A stretch of 64,000 nucleotides of DNA, from positions 124,001 through 188,000 of the forward strand of contig JAKJHY010000013.1 of the NCBI GenBank assembly GCA_021648845.1, written 5' to 3'. The notes under the pieces were generated by a model, which saw only the letters and a list, made by a program, of their open reading frames with translations, had not been told where the DNA came from and ran no database searches. Below, piece by piece: positions 41,101-49,475 of the stretch (the first letter of the stretch is position 1; the number at the start of each line of letters is the position of its first letter). This DNA comes from Mycobacterium sp. MBM. GTDB taxonomy: Bacteria > Actinomycetota > Actinomycetes > Mycobacteriales > Mycobacteriaceae. The translations under genes and the position numbers were made by a program.

Positions 41101-44003
41101 CCACCGCCGAAGCCGATCCCCACCGCCTGCTCTCCCCCAAAGCCACCCACCCCGACACCGCCGTCGACGTCCTCACCCGCGTGCTGGCCCGCGACGGCGC
41201 ACAGGTTTCGGCGACCACCGCTGCCCGACAGGCCGCCGACCCGGCCACACGCCTGCACGCCGCCGCCGACATGTTCTACGACGCCCTCGGCGTCGCCGCC
41301 GAACACCACCTCGGACCCCGCACCCGCGACCACCTCGACACCCTCGCCGACACCGTCCTGCCCGAACTCAGCACCCGAGAAGCCTGGCCGGTGCTGCGCC
41401 GCCGCCTCGCCCTCCACGCGGTGGAGGGCGCCGACCCCCGCCAACTACTCACCGACGCCCTGGCCAAAGGCGACATCCACAACGCCGCGGACCCCGCCGC
41501 CGTCCTGGACTACCGCATCGACCCCGCCGGCGCCCACTCCGCCGGCGTCGGTGTCCTGCGCTGGCTTCCCGCCATCCCCGACACCCTCACCCACGACCCG
41601 CACTGGGGCAACTACCTAAGGCGCAGGGAAGCCCTCGTCGAGGACTTGGCCAACGACATCCGCGCCCGCGCCCGCGACTGGACCCACGCCACCGCACCCG
41701 CCTGGGCAAGACCCCTCATCACCGTGAACACCGCACTGACCGCCGAGATCGCCGTCCTGCGCTGCGCCACAGGAATACCCGACTCCGACACCCGCCTCAC
41801 CGGCGCTCCGCAGCGCCCCGTCCGCACCCGCGCCGTCCAGACACTGCTGCAACGCCACGCCGCCGCCGGCATCAGCCGCCACAGCGCCGACACCACCCGC
41901 TGGAACGACCTCATCGACCACCTCGACCCGCGACTGCGCGCAGACGCCTACTGGCCGCAGTTGGCCACCAAACTCGCTCACGCCGCCCGCACCACCCCGC
42001 ACTTCCGCGAAACCCTCATCAATGCGGCGCACCAAAAGCCCCTGCCCGACGAACAACCCGCTGCAGCACTGTGGTGGCGCATCATCGGCGCCTTGTCCCC
42101 CACCACCACGCTGGCCACCACCCACTCCCGGCTACGGCCGGCCTGGCTGCGAGACCTCGACGACACCTTCGGCACCGCGCTGGCCGAAACCATCTGCGCC
42201 GACCCCGCCTGGCCCGGCCTGGTCGCCGCCATCAGCGCCGCCGACCCACACACCTGGACCCCACGCGACCTGCTGCAACTGGCCGCCGAGCACCTCGCCG
42301 ACGACGACGAACCGATCCCAGCCGCCGACTACGCCCGACTCATCACCTACACCATCGACGCCTTCACCCACCACCCGGCACTGCACCCCGGCGCTGCCGA
42401 GGTACCCCTACCTGATGACATGCCGGCCGACCCGTTCGAGGAAGAGGCGCTGTTCCCGCCCGACCCTGCCCATCCCGTACCGCCCCACGACGCCGCGTAC
42501 TACTTTGACCAACAGAACTCTGCCGACGTCGGGAACACCTATGAGTACGGCACCGGCCCCATCGACGGACTTCGATTCGAAGAGCTCACCACCACCGCGC
42601 CGGACCGCGAACCCCTGGTCACCATCGAGCTCCTACACTCGCTGCAACAGCAATACCGCACCGCCAGCGAGCAATTGAACGTTCTCGACGTCCAGATCAA
42701 GGCTGACAACGGCCCCGCGATGAAGGCCGTCGTCGAAGAGCTGGCGCGCATGCGTCGCCAGGTCGATGCCGATCGACCGTACCGACATGCCGTCACCGAG
42801 ATCGTCGCGCAGTGGTCAGACGCGGACGCTGCGTTCAACAACGTGCTCCTGATGATCGAACATGCCCAGAATCGCCTGCTGTCGCTGCGCGCCGACCCGG
42901 ATGCCGATGAACTCGATATCGCCTCCGCCCAAGCCGATCTCGCGTTCCACAACGCCTTCCTCCCCGACACCAACCCCGCCACGCAGTTCCAGCCGTTACT
43001 TGAGAACGCGCGCGCCGCACGAGCACACGCCGGCGGCGGCGAACCGATCGCCACCGAACGCGACATCGACACACTGCGCAACACCGCAAGAAACGACGAC
43101 CGCACCGCCCGAACAGCACTACGCGCACGCTGCAACACCCTCACCGCACAGATCACGCGCGCCGAACGCGACATCGCCCGCGCCTTCGCATCCGCACATA
43201 CCGCAGCCGAAACGGCATTGGAGAAGCTGCGTGAACCCGCAGAGCAAGAACTCGACGTCCTGCGCGCCGCACGCCACGTCGATATCGACCACGCACCGCT
43301 CGCCATCACCGACTCTGCACTCGAATCGATCGACTCGACCATCGCCACGCAGATCACAACACTCGCCGCCCAGCCCTACCTCGTCGGCTACCTGTACGCC
43401 GACCGCACCCATCCAGACACCGCTGCAGCCCTCCGCACCCTGCGCATGGTAGCCAACACCCACGATCGAAAAGTGCTGTGGCTCAGCACCACCCAAAACA
43501 GTTCAGACACCGACCCTGGGCTCGACTCCGCAGACAGCCTCCGCCCACTCGACAACAACATCGAAGGCCTCGCCGAAGAACTTCACACCCTGGGACCGCA
43601 CACCATCGTCGTCATCGACAACCCCACACACACCCACCCCGGCCATCTCGCCGACGTCCTCCGATGTGTCACCGCGAACAACGCCCGCGCCATCATCCTC
43701 GACCCCAGCACCAGCACACCCGGACCAGCCTCAAGCGCTCTGCGACTACTGGCCACGACCCTGCCCTGGGCCACACAACTCGGACCCACCGACCACCGAC
43801 GGACGGCCAATCCAACGCCAGCCATCACGCTCGCCGCCGGCCACGACCGCACCCAGCTCGCCCAGGACTGGCGACATCTGCTCAACGACTACGACGCCGC
43901 CACCCGCGCCATCCGCTCCGCACACCGACTACAACTCACCCTCTCCTGGAACACCCCGCGTAACGACCGGGAGCAAGATCTCGGCGCAAGCATCGACGAC
44001 TAG
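38196..44003 (+). CDS. MobF-type relaxase-helicase (TrwC/TraA-like)
   Basis: A 1935-residue conjugative relaxase fused to a helicase. Residues 1-330 form the TrwC relaxase domain: MTLHKLTAGDGYLYL at the N-terminus, Tyr residues in ADYYSAKGE as nucleophile candidates and the three-His metal site HRDSRAGDPDLHTHIAVS. Then come a RecD-like helicase with Walker A APAGTGKTTAM, Walker B IIVDEAGKA and C-terminal YAATIDSAQG and YVAMTRG. The last 800 residues are rich in Ala/Thr/His/Asp, with a late segment (VLWLSTTQ, TIVVIDNP) resembling a decayed P-loop fold. An open frame reaches 38010, but homology starts at 38196-38202. It would nick oriT and unwind DNA during transfer. Confidence 0.9.
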   Translation: MVMTLHKLTAGDGYLYLVRQVAAADDTQRGRSTLADYYSAKGEAPGRWLGRGLAALSETSGTDIDSHVRHDIWSVEAGSDVGEEQMRALFGEGLHPNADRIERFVAGRGVGSQRTAGRLGRKFYVRDGEPEFARRLAVAYREHNTAAGAQWNTTIDADLRARLRTGIAVDMFGEQYARPPADDRELSGFIARNTRARTTAVAGYDLTFSPVKSVSALWAIAPLTVAEKIETAHDAAVAEVLDWLQDHAAFTRLGTNGVAQVDTEGLIAAAFTHRDSRAGDPDLHTHIAVSNKVCHVDANGVRRWLALDGQPLHRTVVAASELYNTRLEAHLSSSLGVSFTEKSRGAGKRPVREIVGLPGELLSRWSSRRAMIEGRTAELAKQFQTDHGREPTHVEIIALAQQATLETREDKHEPRSLAQQRATWRNQAVEVLGRDGVQRMLADILDHPARQYRVPVTDDRWVSARADEIIATVAQNRATWQRHHVRAEALRVVRHHNVSHNVGLVDRITDTALSESFSVPHASVGDGLLGEPVALRRRDGASVYTRHGTQTFTSRDILAAERRILTAVARVDGRCATDLDVEFARADAELRGRTLNPGQVALVAEMATCGRRLALALAPAGTGKTTAMAALAHAWRSSGGHVLGLAPTAEAAIVLDEDLKSRTDTIDKYVHTIDQPANAQPSWFRRVGPDTLIIVDEAGKASTVGLDRLIADALSKGASVRLIGDDGQLSSISAGGVLRDIAEATDALTLSEVVRFKSPAEAAAGLALHDADPAGIAFYIDHHRIHVGTEDTAADMAYRAWRDDLAAGTDSILLAPTNDIITTLNARARADRIATTPHAQHQPTVVLSDGLHASVGDTIRTRRNNRRIPIGRDDYVRNGYRYTLTDVRPDGAIVAHHLRSGRHVTLPAGYLAEHVTLGYAATIDSAQGLTAGSRTTTGTCHIVGSDQLTRQHLYVAMTRGTDENHLYLSTAEADPHRLLSPKATHPDTAVDVLTRVLARDGAQVSATTAARQAADPATRLHAAADMFYDALGVAAEHHLGPRTRDHLDTLADTVLPELSTREAWPVLRRRLALHAVEGADPRQLLTDALAKGDIHNAADPAAVLDYRIDPAGAHSAGVGVLRWLPAIPDTLTHDPHWGNYLRRREALVEDLANDIRARARDWTHATAPAWARPLITVNTALTAEIAVLRCATGIPDSDTRLTGAPQRPVRTRAVQTLLQRHAAAGISRHSADTTRWNDLIDHLDPRLRADAYWPQLATKLAHAARTTPHFRETLINAAHQKPLPDEQPAAALWWRIIGALSPTTTLATTHSRLRPAWLRDLDDTFGTALAETICADPAWPGLVAAISAADPHTWTPRDLLQLAAEHLADDDEPIPAADYARLITYTIDAFTHHPALHPGAAEVPLPDDMPADPFEEEALFPPDPAHPVPPHDAAYYFDQQNSADVGNTYEYGTGPIDGLRFEELTTTAPDREPLVTIELLHSLQQQYRTASEQLNVLDVQIKADNGPAMKAVVEELARMRRQVDADRPYRHAVTEIVAQWSDADAAFNNVLLMIEHAQNRLLSLRADPDADELDIASAQADLAFHNAFLPDTNPATQFQPLLENARAARAHAGGGEPIATERDIDTLRNTARNDDRTARTALRARCNTLTAQITRAERDIARAFASAHTAAETALEKLREPAEQELDVLRAARHVDIDHAPLAITDSALESIDSTIATQITTLAAQPYLVGYLYADRTHPDTAAALRTLRMVANTHDRKVLWLSTTQNSSDTDPGLDSADSLRPLDNNIEGLAEELHTLGPHTIVVIDNPTHTHPGHLADVLRCVTANNARAIILDPSTSTPGPASSALRLLATTLPWATQLGPTDHRRTANPTPAITLAAGHDRTQLAQDWRHLLNDYDAATRAIRSAHRLQLTLSWNTPRNDREQDLGASIDD

Positions 44004-44235
44004 CTCCTCGGTTCTTCTCAAGGCGTACCTACACGCAGAAATCGCTAATGTGCAACATGTTTCGGCAAGCTGCGGAGTATCGTGAGGAAATGGCATGCAA
44101 GGCCTTCCCCCACCGTTTGGCCTGTGGTGGCTACCGCTTCCAGGCCCCGCGTCGCCGGGGACGATCATGACCGGGCAACACGCCCTCGCGCTGCGGCGTC
44201 GGACGTCAGGGGTACGAGCGTGCGGCACCGAGTCA

Positions 44236-44553
44236 ATGCCGCTGGCTATCGATCCGGAAGTCCTGCGCACGGTCCAGGCGGTATACAACTCCGAGCTCGG
44301 CCTTCCTGACGATTGGAGTGACTCGCGCCGTGCAGCTTTCCTCAACGCTGAAGCAGAGAAGATAACTTGGATGGTTCGCGCACAGGCCGGTGCCATTGGC
44401 GACGAAAGGGTCTATCAATGGACTCGGCAGCACGGCGTGCCACCGGATTTGGAACTACAGCGTCATTTATTTGGATCCGCACGATCAGAGGCACTGCGCG
44501 CAGTTTTGCGAAGCGAGTTATACGAGCTCATTGATTACGGGGTCGACAACTGA
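44236..44553 (+). CDS. Small mobile-element protein, unknown function
   Basis: A 105-residue, largely helical acidic protein from the ATG at 44236. An open frame continues upstream to 44095 but that part is Pro/Arg-rich and unlikely. The sequence IDPEVLRTVQAVYNSELGLPDDWSD and a C-terminal Arg/Glu-rich helix show no family I know. It sits between relaxase and excisionase genes and has lower GC than the relaxase. It could be a regulator or accessory of transfer; this is a guess from position. Confidence 0.55.
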   Translation: MPLAIDPEVLRTVQAVYNSELGLPDDWSDSRRAAFLNAEAEKITWMVRAQAGAIGDERVYQWTRQHGVPPDLELQRHLFGSARSEALRAVLRSELYELIDYGVDN

Positions 44554-44709
44554 GCGAAATATGTTCGCCATCTATCCCCATAGATAAACGATTCTCACAA
44601 TTGCAGGGCGCAGCCTAGCCGGATCCGAATCGAAATCTGACGGCATTCCACTACGACAGATTTTTCGCCGTTTGTCCGCTCGCATTGTGGACAAATAGCG
44701 AAATACGTT
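44553..44709. repeat. Direct repeats AGCGAAATAYGTT
   Basis: AGCGAAATATGTT (44553-44565) and AGCGAAATACGTT (44697-44709) differ at one base. They flank the space before the excisionase gene and could be binding sites of the excisionase or integrase. Confidence 0.4.
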
Positions 44710-44874
44710 AGTAGCCAAATTTTCTCGCAGCGGATACGCCTAGCGTGGTGGACAGCACGTCACGATTGCGCATACCGTCAATCAAGCCGACCGAATCTTG
44801 AGAAAGACGCGTGAAGCCCAAGCACTGGCCCTGAGGCAACGTCGCCTCTCTGGCTTTTGAGGAGGTGAATAGCG
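44554..44874. other. AT-richer intergenic region before the excisionase gene
   Basis: About 320 bases with no gene. It holds two direct repeats, a long imperfect inverted repeat and the ribosome site GGAGG at 44861-44865. This is a good candidate for integrase arm sites, a promoter or an oriT. Confidence 0.5.
44663..44703. repeat. Imperfect inverted repeat, 15-base arms
   Basis: TTTCGC-CG-TTTGTCC pairs with GGACAAA-TA-GCGAAA around an 11-base loop. The only mismatches are the two central bases of each arm. Such structures occur at oriT and at regulatory sites. Confidence 0.5.
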
Positions 44875-45057
44875 TTGAATAACAGTTCTTTAGATGGCCT
44901 GCCTCTACTCCTCCCGGTACCGCGTGCAGCAATACTGCTGGGTATCAGTCGCGCGTCGGCATACCGGCTCGTGTCCACAGGCGAACTTCCGTCAAAGCGG
45001 CTGGGCGGGCGCGTCTACGTTGTGACCGCCGAACTTCGTCAGATCATTGCGGCATAA
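44875..45057 (+). CDS. Excisionase-type HTH protein (AlpA/HTH_17)
   Basis: A 60-residue DNA-binding protein of the excisionase/AlpA type: VPRAAILLGISRASAYRLVSTGELPSKRLGGRVYV, with the GE-P-G-R pattern of HTH_17 and a final helix. These proteins bend DNA at attachment sites or activate the integrase. The start is a TTG at 44875 with GGAGG 9 bases upstream. It lies 122 bases before the integrase gene. Confidence 0.87.
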   Translation: MNNSSLDGLPLLLPVPRAAILLGISRASAYRLVSTGELPSKRLGGRVYVVTAELRQIIAA

Positions 45058-45179
45058 TGGATTGAGTTCCTCGTCGCTGCTCGGTATCCGCGCCGGCGCT
45101 CCCCGGTGTAGGCGAGGTTTTCCTCCATCGCAGTAGACGGTGCCCGGTCCACTGCCTTCGAACCCGCAGGATCGGTCTC

Positions 45180-46580
45180 GTGAATCCAAGCCCCAACGCC
45201 TCGGCGGATCAGTCGAAGCGCGACTCGTCGAAACGTGCCCGCCGAGCTGAGCCGATTACCAAACGGACGTCCAAGGATGGCTCGATCAGCTATGAGTTCC
45301 GGGCCGACGTCGGCAGTAAGCCGGACGGCAGCCGAGACAGGCGCCGATTCACCTACCGCACCCTGACCGAGGCGAAGCGCGAATACCGTCGCATCACAAC
45401 TGAAGTCACGATCGGTGTCTACGCACGAAAGTCAACACTCACGGTGGCCGAAGCATGTGATGAATGGCTGGCGGGACGCCGGGGAATCCGCAGCGTCACA
45501 CTGCAGGGCTACAGGCACGACCTCGCCGTCGTCAGACGCTTCCTCGGCGGCAGGAACCTTCAGCAGCTCACCAAAGCTGACGGCGATGCACTTGTGGACT
45601 ACATGCTGACCAGCGGTCGAAGGTCTCGCCGCTGCTACCAGCCGGGGAGCTTGGCCGGACGAGTCATCGAGCAAATTTCTGCCCATCCCGGAGGCATCTC
45701 CGCGGCCGATCTCGTCGCCGCATTCCCGAACGAGAACGTGCATACATGCCTGTCCGGCCTGAAGCGGGCGAACCGCGTCGCACGTCCCAGCCGAGGCATG
45801 TACATAGTTCAAGACCCTGAGGCAGAGAACACTTCGAACGCCGGAGTCAAACCCATCACTGTCCGCTCGACGTTGACCACCTTCGGCATGGTCATCCAGT
45901 CCTTTGTCGACCAGGGCACGCTCAGTCGCAATGTCATCGCACTGGTCGAGCGGCCAGCCGACCCCCTCGTTGACGACAAACCCGCGACGGCCAAGTCGTG
46001 GACACTCGCCGAAGTCGACGAGTTCCGTAAGTCAGTGCGCGATGAACGGCTCTTCGCCTGCTGGCTGCTGAGCTGTTACGGCTTGCGCCGGTCCGAGGTG
46101 CTCGGCATCCGATGGTCGGCCCTCGAGGGCGACACGTTGTCGATTCGCCGAAGCCGTGTCCTGGTCGGCAACGACGCCGTCGAGGGCATGCCCAAATCTC
46201 GACGCAGCCTCCGCGAGCTGCCGCTACCTCCAGAGCTCTCGGCGGCGCTAGAAAGGCTGAAGGTGCAGCAGCAGGAAGAGACGCGCGTCGCGGGCGACAC
46301 GTGGTCCGATGACCGTCTGATCGCTGTCCGGGCCGACGGCACCCCCATCCGCCACGAGTGGTACTCCGATGAGTTCCAGCGACTGCGTGCCCGCGCCGGC
46401 CTGCGTCGTCTCCACCTGAAGGGTCTACGCAACACGAGCGTCAGTCTGATGCTGGCCGGCGGTTTGCCGGTCCACGTCGTCGCCGCGTGGCACGGGCACG
46501 ACCCCGCCGTGTCTCTGTCCATCTACTCCGATGCTCAACGCGAGGATCTGCGCGCCGCTGGCGCCGCACTCTTCGGTTGA
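45180..46580 (+). CDS. Tyrosine site-specific integrase with an inserted HTH-like segment
   Basis: A 466-residue integrase. An AP2-like arm-binding domain (about 28-80) precedes the core-binding domain, which is split by an extra segment of about 65 residues (155-222) that looks like a small winged helix (LAGRVIEQISAHPGGISAADLV, then GLKRANRVARPSRGMYIV). The catalytic domain (about 275-455) has Arg in YGLRRSEVLG, HLKGLRNT in place of the common HxLRHT, WHGH and the nucleophile Tyr in SIYSDAQ. Two active-site positions therefore differ from the consensus (Lys and Asn). The GTG start at 45180 lacks a strong ribosome site. Its position beside tRNA-Pro fits integration there. Confidence 0.9.
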   Translation: MNPSPNASADQSKRDSSKRARRAEPITKRTSKDGSISYEFRADVGSKPDGSRDRRRFTYRTLTEAKREYRRITTEVTIGVYARKSTLTVAEACDEWLAGRRGIRSVTLQGYRHDLAVVRRFLGGRNLQQLTKADGDALVDYMLTSGRRSRRCYQPGSLAGRVIEQISAHPGGISAADLVAAFPNENVHTCLSGLKRANRVARPSRGMYIVQDPEAENTSNAGVKPITVRSTLTTFGMVIQSFVDQGTLSRNVIALVERPADPLVDDKPATAKSWTLAEVDEFRKSVRDERLFACWLLSCYGLRRSEVLGIRWSALEGDTLSIRRSRVLVGNDAVEGMPKSRRSLRELPLPPELSAALERLKVQQQEETRVAGDTWSDDRLIAVRADGTPIRHEWYSDEFQRLRARAGLRRLHLKGLRNTSVSLMLAGGLPVHVVAAWHGHDPAVSLSIYSDAQREDLRAAGAALFG

Positions 46581-46653
46581 CCCTCGGCCCACTGAGATCC
46601 GCTTGGGACACTGTTGGGACACTGGGCAAAATCCGAGGACTCGCCGAAATGAC

Positions 46654-46687
46654 AAAACCCGCTCCGACCGAGGTCAGAGCGGGTTTT
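46654..46687. terminator. Bidirectional hairpin terminator between int and tRNA-Pro
   Basis: AAAACCCGCTC and GAGCGGGTTTT form an 11-bp perfect stem around 12 bases, giving a T tract on both strands. It can end the integrase transcript and the leftward tRNA transcript. Confidence 0.85.
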
Positions 46688-46689
46688 CT

Positions 46690-46766
<77 letters not shown>

Positions 46767-46868
46767 AGTTGCCTCCCGGGATCGCCGGTAGGCGGTCGAA
46801 ACTCTACCTCAGCCCCCTACTCAAATCCCAACCGCGTCATCCGTCGCGGATCTGGGTACTGATCAGGG

Positions 46869-48362
46869 GTGCCGGACACCCGCGATGACACTCCCCTGTG
46901 GCTGTTCGCCGACCAGCTCGGGCCTGCCGTGTACGGCGGTGAGCACGCCCATCGCGAGGTGCTGCTCGTCGAGTCCACCGCGGCATTGGCCAAGCGCCGC
47001 TACCACCGACAGAAGCTGCACCTGGTGCTCTCGGCGCTGCGCCATGCCGCCCACGACCTCGGTGACCGCGCCACCCTCATCCAGGCCGACAGCTACACCG
47101 AGGCCCTGGAGACCTTCGCCAAGCCGGTCCTGGTCCACGAACCGACCTCGCACGCCGCCGAGAAGTTCGTGCACCGACTGCAGAAGCAGGGGCTGGTCAC
47201 CGAGGTGCTCCCGACCCCGACCTTCGCGCTGCCGCGCAAGGACTTCCAGAACTGGGCCGGCGAGCGCACCCGGTTCCGGCTGGAGGACTTCTACCGCGAC
47301 CAGCGGCGCCGCTTCGATGTGCTCATGGAGGGCAAGGATCCCGTCGGCAACCGGTGGAACTACGACGAGGACAACCGCGAGCCGCCGCCGAAGAAGCAGA
47401 AGACCCTCGACGTCCCCGCACCGTACAAGCCCCGCGAGGACAATATCGACGAACAGGTTCGCCGCGACCTCGACGCCCTCGACCTCGACACCGTCGGAAA
47501 CGACGGTCCCCGCCTGTTCGCCGTCACCCCGGCAGAAGCACGCCGCGCCCTGAAGAGATTCATCGAACACCGGCTGCCGGTCTTCGGCCGCTACGAGGAC
47601 GCCATGATGAGCCAGGACTGGGCGATGTCGCACTCACTGCTGTCCGTCCCGCTCAACCTCGGCGTGCTGCACCCGCTCGACGCGGTCGAGGCCGCCGAGC
47701 AGGCCTACCGCGACGGGACGGCGCCGCTGGCCGCCGTCGAGGGCTTCATCCGGCAGATCCTGGGCTGGCGCGAGTACATGTGGCACCTGTACTGGCACTT
47801 CGGCCCGGACTACACCTCCGCCAACAACGAACTGCAGGCCCATACCCCGTTGCCGGACTGGTGGAAGGATCTCGACGCCGACGCCGTCACTGCCGCCTGC
47901 CTGCACACCGCACTGAAAGGGCTGCACGACCGCGGCTGGACCCATCACATCCAGCGGCTGATGATCCTGGGCAGCCACGCCCTGCAGCGCGGCTACCGGC
48001 CCGATGAACTCACCGAATGGTTCGCCACCGCCTACGTCGACGGCTTCCGCTGGGTGATGCCCACCAACGTGGTGGGCATGAGCCAGCACGCCGACGGCGG
48101 GCTGCTCGCCACCAAGCCCTACACCTCCGGCGGCGCTTACATCAACACGATGAGCGACCACTGCGGCGACTGTGCCTTCGACCCGAAGAAACGCCTCGGC
48201 GAGGACGCGTGCCCGTTCACCGCCGGCTACTGGGCCTTCACCCACCGCCACCGGGACCTGCTGACCCGCAACCACCGAACCCGCAGAACGGTCGCGACGA
48301 TGGATCGGCTCAGCGACCTCGACGCCGTGCTGGAACAGGAATCAGCGCGTGACCGCTTCTGA
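46869..48362 (+). CDS. FeS-type cryptochrome/photolyase (photolyase-related protein)
   Basis: A 497-residue flavoprotein of the deoxyribodipyrimidine photolyase-related (DPRP, FeS-BCP) group. The N-terminal antenna-domain part reads WLFADQLGPAV. The FAD domain has GWREYMWHLYW, MPTNVVGMSQHADGG and AYINTMSDHC. Cys residues in SDHCGDCAFDP and DACPF plus an upstream Cys form the expected four-Cys [4Fe-4S] site. Members repair (6-4) photoproducts or act as photoreceptors. The start is a GTG at 46869. It ends 21 bases inside the convergent TSUP gene. Confidence 0.9.
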   Translation: MPDTRDDTPLWLFADQLGPAVYGGEHAHREVLLVESTAALAKRRYHRQKLHLVLSALRHAAHDLGDRATLIQADSYTEALETFAKPVLVHEPTSHAAEKFVHRLQKQGLVTEVLPTPTFALPRKDFQNWAGERTRFRLEDFYRDQRRRFDVLMEGKDPVGNRWNYDEDNREPPPKKQKTLDVPAPYKPREDNIDEQVRRDLDALDLDTVGNDGPRLFAVTPAEARRALKRFIEHRLPVFGRYEDAMMSQDWAMSHSLLSVPLNLGVLHPLDAVEAAEQAYRDGTAPLAAVEGFIRQILGWREYMWHLYWHFGPDYTSANNELQAHTPLPDWWKDLDADAVTAACLHTALKGLHDRGWTHHIQRLMILGSHALQRGYRPDELTEWFATAYVDGFRWVMPTNVVGMSQHADGGLLATKPYTSGGAYINTMSDHCGDCAFDPKKRLGEDACPFTAGYWAFTHRHRDLLTRNHRTRRTVATMDRLSDLDAVLEQESARDRF

Positions 48363-49268
48363 CTCGCTCTCGCCCGCCGGCGCCGCCTCGCCCTCGGGGG
48401 CGAACCGCGGGGCCCGCGTCACCCGCCAGGCGTAGATCACCAAGGACACCCACGCCACGACGATGACGGAATAGATCGCGGTCGACCACGGCCACTGGAT
48501 ATCGAAGAAGTGCACCAGCTTCTGGCTGTTGGTCAGCACGATGACACCGCCGACCGCGGTGCCCAGCAGCGCCGGGCTGATACGGCTGACCAGCCACGCC
48601 GCGACCGGCGCCGCGATCACGCCGCCGACCATCAGGCCGACGACCACCGGCCAGTTCGCCAGAAACTCCTGGCGCAATCCGATCAGGAATCCCAGCGATG
48701 CGCTCACCGACACCAAGAATTCGGATGCGCTGACCGACCCGATGACCGTTCGGGGTGCCGTCTTGCCCTGCGATAGCAGCGTGCTGGTGGTCACCGGGCC
48801 CCACCCACCACCGCCGGAGGCGTCGATGAAACCGCCGAACAGCCCGAGTGGAGCCAGGAACTTCGTGCTGTGGCTGGTCCCCCGGCCACCGAAGGTCAAC
48901 GGTGTGCGCAGCGAAAACCGCAGCAACACGTAGGTGCCGATCGCCATCAGGATCGCGGCCATCAGCGGCGCTGCATGTTCGGTGGAGAGCGACGACAGCA
49001 CCGTCGCTCCCAGGAACGCCCCCACGGCACCGGGAACGCCGAGCTTGGCCACCAACGCCCAGTCGATGTTCTTGAACTTCCAATGCGACAGACCCGAGGC
49101 GAACGTGGTGCCGACCTCGGCGAGGTGCACCGCGGCGCTGGCCTGCGCGGCACCGACATTGGACAGCACCAGCAGCGTGGTGGCGGTGATGCCGAACGCC
49201 ATGCCGAGTGCGCCGTCGACGAGCTGGGCGCCGACGCCGACAAGCGTGAAGATGATGAGCGAACGCAC
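48342..49268 (-). CDS. TSUP (TauE/SafE) family membrane transporter
   Basis: A 308-residue membrane protein of the TSUP family, with eight to nine helices in two related halves. Typical segments are GVGAQLVDGALGMAFGI, SAAVHLAEVGTTFASGLSHW and GGFIDASGGGGWGPVTT. Family members export sulfite, sulfoacetate or other sulfur compounds. The tail is acidic. It starts with a GTG 60 bases after a short ORF ending in Cys-Cys, which suggests control by cysteine supply. The 3' end overlaps the photolyase gene tail to tail. Confidence 0.87.
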   Translation of the reverse strand: MRSLIIFTLVGVGAQLVDGALGMAFGITATTLLVLSNVGAAQASAAVHLAEVGTTFASGLSHWKFKNIDWALVAKLGVPGAVGAFLGATVLSSLSTEHAAPLMAAILMAIGTYVLLRFSLRTPLTFGGRGTSHSTKFLAPLGLFGGFIDASGGGGWGPVTTSTLLSQGKTAPRTVIGSVSASEFLVSVSASLGFLIGLRQEFLANWPVVVGLMVGGVIAAPVAAWLVSRISPALLGTAVGGVIVLTNSQKLVHFFDIQWPWSTAIYSVIVVAWVSLVIYAWRVTRAPRFAPEGEAAPAGESESEAVTR

Positions 49269-49328
49269 TGGTTCGGCTGCTTTCGATCAGGAGGCCATGG
49301 GCGGCCTTGGAGAGACGGGTGGGGGACG

Positions 49329-49439
49329 TCAGGGACGCCGACAACACCACTCGTCGAAAGCCATCAACCGGCGCGACGGCCAGAAGGGCTCAAGCGCGCA
49401 CAACTCAGACGGTGACGCCGCGACAGCGCGTTCACTCAT
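49329..49439 (-). CDS. Short ORF with Cys-Cys end, candidate cysteine attenuator
   Basis: A 36-codon ORF on the minus strand, starting with ATG at 49439 and GGAGG 6 bases upstream (49450-49446). The product ends FDEWCCRRP and has one more Cys at position 14. It lies 60 bases before the TSUP gene on the same strand. Mycobacteria are known to use upstream ORFs with runs of Cys codons as cysteine-responsive attenuators. The sulfur-related neighbour supports the same role here. The run is only two Cys, so this is a candidate, not proof. Confidence 0.55.
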   Translation of the reverse strand: MSERAVAASPSELCALEPFWPSRRLMAFDEWCCRRP

Positions 49440-49475
49440 CGGAGTCCTCCCAGATTTCTCAGGCCGCAGGCCAGA

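Noticed and set aside
40335..41444. 369-codon open frame antisense to the relaxase gene
   Set aside because: Very Gly/Val-rich low-complexity translation typical of a GC-skew shadow; the sense strand encodes conserved helicase motifs.
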